The position numbers and the translations under genes were made by a program. A stretch of DNA of 12,619 nucleotides, from the NCBI GenBank assembly GCA_036939975.1, contig JALLPB010000827.1:1-12619 (forward strand). The letters are read 5' to 3'. Shown in pieces: positions 1-7,435 of this stretch. The notes beneath the pieces are model-generated. The model saw only the letters and a list, made by a program, of their open reading frames with translations. It did no database searches and was not told the DNA's origin. Position 1 is the stretch's first letter. Every line of letters begins with the position of its first letter. This DNA is from Cyclostephanos tholiformis. Taxonomy: Eukaryota; Bacillariophyta; Thalassiosirophyceae; Thalassiosirales; Thalassiosiraceae.

Positions 1-135
1 CTTTAGTTTTAGATTCTCGAGAATTTAAATTATTCTCAAGATTTCGAGTTTTCGCGAGCAAGACGATTGCAAAACATAGCTCATAAATTTAGTTACGACC
101 TTTGTAAGCAATCTCCTCACTTACCACTGTCTAGT

Positions 136-234
136 ATCATCATATTCATCATATTCATCATATTCATCATATTCATCATATTCATCATACTCATCATATT
201 CATCATATTCATCATATTCATCATATTCATCATG
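136..234. repeat. 9-bp tandem repeat (TTCATCATA)n
   Basis: About eleven copies of the 9-bp unit TTCATCATA lie head to tail. The first unit (136-144) is partial, one unit at 190-198 has a C for T change, and the last ends in G. The array is open in several frames because the unit length is a multiple of three. It reads as Ile-Ile-Phe on the plus strand and Met-Met-Asn on the minus strand, which explains the apparent open frames here. I see no sign that it is translated. It is best read as a simple minisatellite formed by slippage. Confidence 0.95.
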
Positions 235-797
235 TTTTTCCAGGATCCCCACCACCTTTTCTCCCCCCTTTCTCCCCCACCTCTATCTTCCTCTGAGGAA
301 GAAGGGAGGGCATGCATAAAGTTTTGTACCAGGCCTGCCACCTACTGAAAAAAGTCAAATCTGTTCATTTGTCAACATGTCGACAGAAAATAAAAAACTC
401 AGTGGACAATTCCCAATTATGTCACCTTATTCCCACCAAAAAAAGAAGAAAAAGATGACAAACAAGTAGACAGATTTGATGGAGATCTGGGTCTGTGACA
501 TAAAAAGCACAAAAACAGACTTTCTGCACAACCCCAAATCTGTCAACAGAAAAACAAAAAACTTGACAGATAACCAGACAGACAGACAGCAAATTAGGTT
601 TTCCGGGACACTCTAATGTGAGATTGAGGGTGGCACCACCACCCAGCGAGCATCTTGGTTTTTTTTTGGCAAGAAGCTAAAAACCCAATTTTTGTGTCCC
701 GCCCCCACGAAGAGAAACACCGCACACCTTAAAATAGCGCTGTAAGCTAGATAATTGATGCGTCCAATGATGGTCAGCATGATGGACACCATTTGCT

Positions 798-892
798 GGC
801 ATCTTAATAATCCTTTAGCAATTTTTAAAGGGAACCATGCAACAAACTAAATAAGCCCTGATCCAAATAGGCTAAAGGATTTTTAACATGGC
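798..892. repeat. Imperfect inverted repeat / hairpin (MITE-like)
   Basis: A left arm at 798-819 and a right arm at 871-892 are inverted copies that match at 19 of 22 positions. The inner 11 bp (AATCCTTTAGC and its complement) match perfectly. The 51-nt loop is AT-rich with no open frame. A pairing this long at this spacing is unlikely by chance. It could be a small non-autonomous DNA element or a folded RNA, but I could not define a clear flanking target-site duplication. Confidence 0.5.
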
Positions 893-1783
893 GATGAATG
901 TCATAGGCCATGGCATAATGGTGGGAAAAGTATCTTGCTTAATGTCGCGATTTGCTAGATAGCTTATCGCTGATGTATGCAGATGACAGACAGTCCCTCA
1001 GGATCAAGATGGCTACCAGCCACAGGATCCAAAAGTGATTTATAATGACGTACATCACTTAATACCAAAGATTCCTTTGTGGAATCATTTGGCACAATAA
1101 CCTTAGGAAAGATCACGATATCTTTTAGGAATCAGTGCAAACTGCAAACATATGTAATTCATATGATAGGGAATCGTATCAAAATCAATTCCTCTCCAAA
1201 CTATGTGTGTAGACTCTCATACAAAATTTGGATCTTTTCAATCGGGATGAGACCTGCGTGATCTTGGTCACAACATTACCCTGATCAAGTATTAATACAT
1301 ACAAGGGCACGTAGAAACCTACAAGAGCACATGCACCTCGTCTGCAGTTGGACCCCATTTTAGAATGATAAAATAGGCTCATAATTTTCTTTTCCAGATT
1401 CTATTACCCCGTACTTCCTCTATCTACAGTGGAAGCCCTAGTAAAATAATTCCCATCCGAAGCTAAGGAAATGCTCAAGACAATGAGTTATGAGAGTACC
1501 ACACAGGTCCGGCATGTCGACAATGCACCTGCCTTTGAATAACTAATAAAGAAAAAACAATTATATTCTCTAGTCTTAACAACATAGACATAGACTTGTC
1601 GAGCAGCATGTTTTCTGATTGTTTCATGTGGTGGTGCTGGGATTAGGGCACCAAGGCAGTTGTGGGATGATGGCAGCCACCATGGTTGGTGTGTGTGTTT
1701 TTTTAGCTAGCTTCTGCCTAGCTAATCATGTGTCAGGTGCCCCACAACCCCCGAACCACCCCAAAATCAACCACTTTCAGACC

Positions 1784-1803
1784 TCATATCTCCATCAATA
1801 ATG
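1784..1803. repeat. 20-bp direct repeat, copy 1
   Basis: These 20 bases are identical, in the same orientation, to 4910-4929. The flanks do not align. On the minus strand both copies contain the codons for Ile-Ile-Asp-Gly-Asp-Met. In copy 2 that peptide lies inside an open frame (4812-5078). Copy 1 may therefore be a scrap of the same decayed sequence. Confidence 0.55.
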
Positions 1804-2039
1804 TTAACATTATCTTAATATATTACCTCTATATTCTATTCCCAACAAGGATATGAGATGTTGGATGTTAACAGAGAGAAGAAGACATGGCTCTTTCTTA
1901 TCCAGCCAGAGGTGAGGGTAGCAGCAATGGAGCAACATAGTCACATAATTGTAACCATCTTGGCATTCCCTGAAACAAGCTGCATCCAACCAACCCGGTT
2001 GCGATAAGTACTCACTCTGGTGGTACTGCCTGTGCACCC

Positions 2040-4488
2040 TGACAGAAGTGTGCCATGGCTGATCATGAGAGAGTTCCTGTCATCATCCAGCTCATTCATT
2101 GGGCCACAGTACTCCAAACCCAACACATTGCTGATGCTGATTCAGTTGCCTCTCCTTTTGAGATGTTCATCTGCTTTCAGCTGTCAAGCCTCTCTTTCCC
2201 AAGCACGTCGAGCCTTCTCCTTGTCGAAGTCATCTGCATCAAAATCATCAGACTTGATCCCAAGAGATTCTTGTCCTTATGGAACCACTCAGGCATGTCC
2301 AAAGTGGGTCCTCCTCCTTCTACTTGTTTGCTTTCTTGCGATGAAGGAGAAGAAGAAGAAGTAGGTAAGAAAAAATTGTCATCGCTGAATGTACTCTCTT
2401 TCTTCCTCTCTCATTGCAATTTCTCCTGCAACATGAAATCTTCTCATTGGGGCAGCAAGGTTGAGGGTGTGGTTTCATCTCTGACATGATGTCATCTGCA
2501 TATGCATGAAGATTGATATCTTCCCAAGATGAGACGACAACAGACTTGATATTGCTGACTTCAGAATCCAGTGATTGCAACTTCTTCTCTGCTTCTTCCT
2601 CAGTCTTGTGAAAATCCCTAAAAACCACCTTGTCTGCATCCCTTGTCTGCGGATTGTTGTGCCAACCAGCAGTCTTGGCACGAAAAATGTCAGCAGCAAT
2701 ATCCCCGCCCCCACTTTCCATCTTTCTCAGGCAGCCTTCGACATCCACAAAGATGCCTTCATTACTCACCAGGGTTCGATGTAATCAAAGTTGCCATTGT
2801 TGAGGAGGATGATGCCATGGGTTGTTTCCCAATAATGGAAATGATCTGATCATCGTTGTCATTGTCCAAGTTCAATGACCTAACATTGATGCCAAGCTTG
2901 GTGCTCTTTGCCTTTTTATCAACCTTATCATCATATTAAATTGAGCATTGGCTATTTCTTCTGCTGCCATCATCCATCTCTGCTTCTGTTTGCATGCCAA
3001 CCCTCTTGTCAAGCATCTGCAGCCTCTGCTCTTCATATGTGCCAAACATGCCCCCCATGGTGGAGGATTTCTTGCTTGGTCCATTGTTCTCCTCGTCAGC
3101 CTCCTCCTTATCATTATTGTCCTCGTACTCATTGATAGACAACTGAAAGAATGTGTTTTGGGAGGCAGGAGTCATGTCAAAGTTCACTGCATCGGGCGAT
3201 GGTTGACCGGACAAGACTTTCTCGCCTTTGGCACCACGAACCCACAATGGCATTGTCCTGGAGTAGGAAAAGGTCATCACAGCATTGTCCTCCTTTTCTG
3301 CGTTGTCCACGTCCAAGGACATTCAAAATATTCCTGACAAATTGATCGACCCTCCGGTGAACTTATTCTTCCTGAATCGATATGCCCCACCCCCATCATC
3401 ATGTCACCCCCATTGCCACCACTGCCATCAACGTTGCCGTCTTCCTCTAAATGATGCTCTTCAATTCCACCAATGAATATCATATTATGTCGTCGGACGT
3501 CACATTCTCCTCAGGAGCTTGTTGAGTAGTTGAATCGTGTGGTCCTTTGTTATCCCACCACCTGCATCCTAGTCAATTGCAAACAATTCCTTCAGGAGCA
3601 ATTCATCGCTCAATGCATCGGCATTATCACAAATGCCCTCAACGAGGATTTTCCTCAATGCCTTGCACAAACCATCCTTGTCCCTCTCCTCAGTATTCTC
3701 CTTGTAAAGGAATAACGAGCTGACCTTGTTCGTGACGTGGTAGCATGTTGCAATCCTCAGATGAACCATCCTTCATCCCAAGATCAACCTCCACGGCATC
3801 CCGGAAAGATCATACCTCCCGCCATATATGAAGGAGCTTGTAAGCCCCCATGGTCTCACCAGCTGACAGTTTGTACTTGTTTTTGTGGTTAGGCAATGAT
3901 GCAGGACTGCTGTATTTATCATCATTGTTGAAGTATTCATCGGCACTTTTATACTTGAGGGATACGGCATATCCTCCTCCTTTGCCCTCTGCCTCCTACT
4001 CCTCCTCCTCCTCCTCCTCCTTCGCTTCTTCCAGTCAATCCAAAATCTGGCATATGATCAACCTGTACATCCTCTCCTCCTCCAATGTTGATGGCCTCCT
4101 GAAGAATTTGGCAATGTCCTCATTGCTAATGATGCCACCCCCCCCTCCCAAGGAAGATGTTCAACAATTTCCCTCGATTTCCTCCAAGAATTCCCTCATG
4201 CATCCTGCATACATATTCCCTCCCACCCTCTAGTGCTATCAAATTTGACAATACACCAAGCATACACGGACCAAGCCTTCCTGATTGTGATGCCCATAGC
4301 TTGTCGAGCGATCTCTCGTATGCCTTGTCGAAATCACCAACGTTGCCGTCATTGCCTCCAAAGTAGACATCATCCAATCTCTCCATCATCCATTCCTCGT
4401 AATACCCCTCCAACTCCTCCCTGTGCCTGCGCACCTCATCATCTTTTGCGAATTGCATGTATTTGTTGGACAGTATCTCATCCGCCAT
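2040..4488 (-). pseudogene. Decayed large protein gene, family not recognised
   Basis: Coding-like minus-strand text runs through this region but is broken many times. A start codon at 4488 opens a 118-codon segment beginning MADEILSNKYMQFAKDDEVR. A run of eight C at 4138-4145 shifts the frame. The second segment continues through TGA (4037), TAG (3998) and TGA (3812). A third frame (3769-3502) is broken by TAG at 3571, and a fourth (about 3370-2764) by TAA at 2938. A fifth runs from 2769 towards 2380. The sixth (about 2313-2040) has a further shift and a stop at 2186. The pieces are rich in Asp, Glu and Lys with little simple repeat, and read as one protein of roughly 750-800 residues. I know no family for it. 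An intron-rich live gene is less likely, because several stops fall inside otherwise continuous coding text with no flanking splice sites. Homopolymer sequencing error could explain single shifts but not all of them. Confidence 0.55.
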
Positions 4489-4811
4489 GCTACCATCATC
4501 ATCATCCGACAATCCTCAACCAGCCCCCCCTTCTTCTTACAGATGTGTTTTTTTTTGGAGCATGCCGGTGCTTTGATGTGGTGGTAATCTATTTGTTTGT
4601 ATGCCAGCATGAGTAGATAGCATGGGCTGATTTCCCCTCAGCTGGATTGGCACCCTATGAGATGACGATTGCATTATTGGTGACCAAAATGGAATTCCTT
4701 GTGGATAACCGATACGAGACATCAAATACGCGAGTAGAAAGGTGAATGCCGCCGGGATTGCCATGGTGAAGATCGATTATCATTTCACTAGCATGGGCTA
4801 GGTTGGGAGCA
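4489..4811. other. Gap between two gene remnants, no gene seen
   Basis: This stretch has stops in all frames that could link the two flanking minus-strand remnants. It contains C-rich and T-rich homopolymers, with C runs near 4526-4531 and a T run near 4548-4556. The open frames across it show no recognisable motif. It may be intronic or decayed sequence of the same locus. Confidence 0.4.
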
Positions 4812-5078
4812 TCAATACCTGATTCCTATGTAGATCCTGTAGATAAAAGTTAAGTAAGGTAGCAATATGGGGGGCCAAAACCCAGATGCATCCTGACTAC
4901 CAGGAATTGTCATATCTCCATCAATAATGGTCGGATGGGGACGTTTGAAGTACCCATTCTGTGCGCATGCATGGTCCAACAACGTCTGGGCTGTATTAAT
5001 GAATGTTTCCTTCATCTTGGGGTTGGCGACGCCTGGTGAAGCGTTGGAAACCATTGTTGAGTTGTGCTTGAGGACCAT
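4812..5078 (-). pseudogene. Short hypothetical open frame, possibly a gene remnant
   Basis: This is an 88-codon frame with a genuine ATG at 5078. The first 60 residues look protein-like, with mixed composition and an N-terminus MVLKHNSTMVSNASPGVANP. The last 25 become hydrophobic and look like read-through into non-coding DNA. The frame contains the peptide IIDGDM, whose 20-bp coding sequence recurs at 1784-1803. It lies upstream of the decayed gene on the same strand, so it could be that gene's first exon or a separate remnant. I do not recognise it. It may equally be a chance frame. Confidence 0.3.
4910..4929. repeat. 20-bp direct repeat, copy 2
   Basis: Identical to 1784-1803 in the same orientation. 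This copy lies inside the minus-strand frame at 4812-5078, where it encodes part of PTIIDGDM. Confidence 0.55.
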
Positions 5079-5312
5079 CTATCGTACTTTTAGTAAGTTA
5101 AAATTATTTTTTAGCGAATAGAGTAAGTTAGTATTTAAAAAACTAAGCGATCTACATACTGGTGGTGGTGGTGGGACTACGTGTCGACAAACACGGTACG
5201 GTAGATAGTGTATCGCACTATGGCACCACAAATTATAATTAGGTCTTTATCATCACCGCATCGCACCACCACAACAAACTCAAGCCTCCCAGCCACTCTA
5301 TCGAACCTTATC

Positions 5313-6789
5313 ATGAAAGTTTTCCAATTCCTCAGCTTTCTGCCCTTGGCAGACGCCTTTTCCACCCTCTCTTCTAAAAGCACTGGCCTGTCAGCCAAGG
5401 TTGGAGGAGGCGCCAACATGATCGAATTCGCCAAGTACGAAGGTTTGGGAAATGATTTTGTGTTGATCGACGATCGTGATAAGGTCAGCCCTTCGTTGAC
5501 ACCGGAGCAAAGTCAAAGGTGTGTGATTTCACTATACCTTCTTACGCCTTCAATATTCCTGATTCTGCGATTCTTTTTTCATTTGTTGACCTTACTTGTT
5601 CCTCGTGACAATACAATTTTTCTTAAAAACAGACTCTGCAATCGCAATTTTGGTGTTGGTGGAGATGGAGTCATTTTCGCCCTCAAGGCCCCAGAAGGTG
5701 AGCGAAACCAATAATTTCTCAAGGCATATATTACATCAACCAATCGCCTCATAATAACGCTGATGATTATCCTGATACCACATGTGAATGATCACATATC
5801 AAAAAGAGGGTGATTTCGACTTCACCATGCGCATATACAATAGCGATGGATCCGAACCAGAGATGTGTGGTAATGGCATTCGTTGCTTTGCTCAATTCTT
5901 GAAGGATCTTGGCGAGGATGGTAAGTGTTTTTTTCATTATCTTCCGTGTATATAATCATGTGCTAACTTTTCATGCAACTATGAATGCTATTCTTCGTTT
6001 TTCTTGGAACAATATGTCTTTCTCAATCTAAAAACACCCGAATAGCTCAATCGTATCGGGTCAATACTCTAGCTGGCCCTATCGTTCCAGTAATGAACGC
6101 TGACGGAACCATCACCGTCGATATGGGAGAGCCAATTCTCGACGGTCCCACCGTTCCTACTACCCTCTCGCCCAACTCGGAACACAACAGCGTCCTAGAG
6201 CAGACGCACATTTGCAACGGTAAGGAATGGAAGATATCCATGGTATCCATGGGCAATCCGCACGCCGTCATATTCGTCAATGATTTGGAAAAGGATATCG
6301 ATTTCGAGAGCGACGGTCCGGCCTTAGAGGGCGACAGGTCAGTCTTCCCCGCCAAGACTAATGTGGAGTTCGTTCAGGTGATGAGTCCCACACATTTAAA
6401 GATGAAAGTATGGGAACGCGGTGCGGGTCCTACACTTGCTTGTGGCACAGGAACGTGCGCGCTTGTTGTGGCGGCAATTCGTGCGGGTAAAATTCCTCGA
6501 CCACCTGTCGGGGAGAGTGTTAGGGTAACTTTACCGGGCGGTGATCTATTTATCGAATGGCGTGAGGATAATAACAAGGTCTATATGGTGAGTTGTGTGC
6601 TAACATGATAGGGTTTGGTTCTTCGCCAAAGTTTCATTCAATAGGTTTGATACCAAGGATCCTGAAACTTTATCCTAGCATTTTTCAATGTATCTAAAAT
6701 CTGTTCGTTTACCACGACTCTCTCTTTTTCCCTCATTCCAGACTGGCCCGGCCACGCTGAGTTTCCAGGGGACTGCATCGTTGAAATAA
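5313..6789 (+). CDS. dapF: Diaminopimelate epimerase, plastid-targeted (five exons)
   Basis: DapF interconverts LL- and meso-diaminopimelate without a cofactor, the step before decarboxylation to lysine. The exons are 5313-5518, 5633-5697, 5807-5920, 6046-6587 and 6742-6789, giving 324 residues. All four introns (114, 109, 125 and 154 bp) are GT-AG. The catalytic cysteine pair is present: C111 in [10 protein letters not shown] and C261 in [14 protein letters not shown]. Other family signatures include GLGNDFV (45-50 region), [22 protein letters not shown] and SMGNPHAV. The N-terminus [20 protein letters not shown] is a hydrophobic signal followed by an ADA-FS junction and a Ser/Lys-rich stretch without acidic residues. 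That is the two-part leader of secondary-plastid proteins, so the enzyme probably works in the plastid stroma. Without this leader the length fits the usual 270-290 residues. I chose the ATG at 5313 because it opens the signal peptide. An in-frame ATG at 5220 would add 31 residues. Splice sites are inferred from motif continuity. The acceptors at 5806 and 6045 are weak, with little pyrimidine, but they alone restore the frame. Confidence 0.96.
5519..5632 (+). other. dapF intron 1, stop-free and a multiple of three
   Basis: A GT...AG intron splits an Arg codon (AG|A). It is 114 nt long and contains no in-frame stop. Retention would insert 38 residues, mostly hydrophobic, just before the conserved FGVGGDG motif. 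No DapF homologue carries such an insert, to my knowledge, so it is best treated as spliced. Confidence 0.9.
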
Positions 6790-7435
6790 TATTTATAGCT
6801 GAGATGTTGCATTGCTTATAACGATCGGGGATTAAATTTGTTAATGGCATCGTAGCGATCAAGGAATGATGATGTTAGGTTGCTTTGGTGAACACCATAT
6901 ACTAACTTTAACATAATATATTTTGGTCTACTGCATGTTTAAGTCAACATGAGTTTCTCTGGAACCTCAGAGCGGAACGACTGCCCTGTTCTCTGACAGT
7001 GTCATCGCAGACGTTGTTCGCGTTGTTGTCAATGACGATGACAGTAACGATGCATTCCTTTGTCGTCAAACGATGACCGTTGAACACCGGATTGTCGTCG
7101 CCCGGCCGGATCGAAGAGCGTCGGCGAGAGCACTTCTCCACCTTTTGTCGGTGTTAGTGAGGATTCATGCCAGTTCTGATCATGATGTCAGTAGGTGATC
7201 AAACCAGTTTTTTATTGAACTTGCTCCCAGGTCGCAGGATCTTGTTCGATGTGTGTTGAACAGGAATATGTAGCATTAGGTCTCATCTCATAGTATTTTT
7301 GTAAAGGCATACAACCACACAGAGTAGAAAACGATGGATTCACTTGCATTAATCTTAAGTACACTAGACAATAACAATACATGACAAATCATTGAAGAGC
7401 AGATTGACCATCAAAAGAACAATGGTGTGTCTCCG
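6790..7435. other. Intergenic region between converging genes, with an orphan open frame
   Basis: The 3' ends of dapF (plus) and the kinase (minus) face each other across about 650 bp, which must hold both 3' UTRs. From 6953 to 7195 the plus strand is open for 81 codons but has no start codon near its beginning. A CAG at 6968-6970 could act as a splice acceptor in that frame. The predicted peptide contains VIADVVRVVVNDDDS and RRASARALLHLLSVLVRIH and ends at TGA 7196-7198. GC content is higher here than in the flanks. No family is recognised and no upstream exon is evident, so I do not call a gene. Confidence 0.45.

Larger units (their letters stand above)
235..2039. other. Gene-free, AT-rich region
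   Basis: No frame on either strand has coding character beyond about 70 codons, and the open frames present match no family I know. The stretch contains short purine-rich and GACA-rich tracts. One example is a loose duplication of a TGTCAACA...ACAGAAAA segment near 370-400 and 540-575. It also holds the hairpin at 798-892 and one copy of a 20-bp repeat at 1784-1803. Two short frames (1185-1382 minus, 1619-1801 plus) look like chance. Relic transposon sequence is possible but not demonstrated. Confidence 0.6.

Noticed and set aside
136..234. CRISPR-like array
   Set aside because: The units are directly adjacent 9-mers with no spacers, and the window is eukaryotic.
67..348. Plus- and minus-strand frames across the 9-bp repeat
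   Set aside because: The repeat unit has no stops and a length divisible by three, so long frames appear automatically. The peptides are Ile/Phe or Met/Asn runs.
604..701. 8-bp inverted repeat CGGGACAC / GTGTCCCG
   Set aside because: Eight-bp pairs at this spacing are expected many times by chance in 12 kb, and the arms do not extend.
974..988. MYADD on the plus strand, suggestive of a retroelement
   Set aside because: The frame around it closes quickly in both directions and no integrase, protease or RNase H text is nearby.
1703..1725. Hairpin TTAGCTAG / CTAGCTAA with a 7-nt loop
   Set aside because: It is short and expected about once or twice by chance in a window this size. No T run or gene context makes it a terminator.
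2491..2502. YADD, a reverse-transcriptase-like catalytic motif, on the minus strand
   Set aside because: None of the other reverse-transcriptase blocks lies nearby, and the surrounding residues do not fit the fold. Four residues alone are weak.
5208..5222. dapF start at 5208
   Set aside because: That codon is GTG. ATG choices in frame are 5220 and 5313, and 5313 opens the plastid leader.
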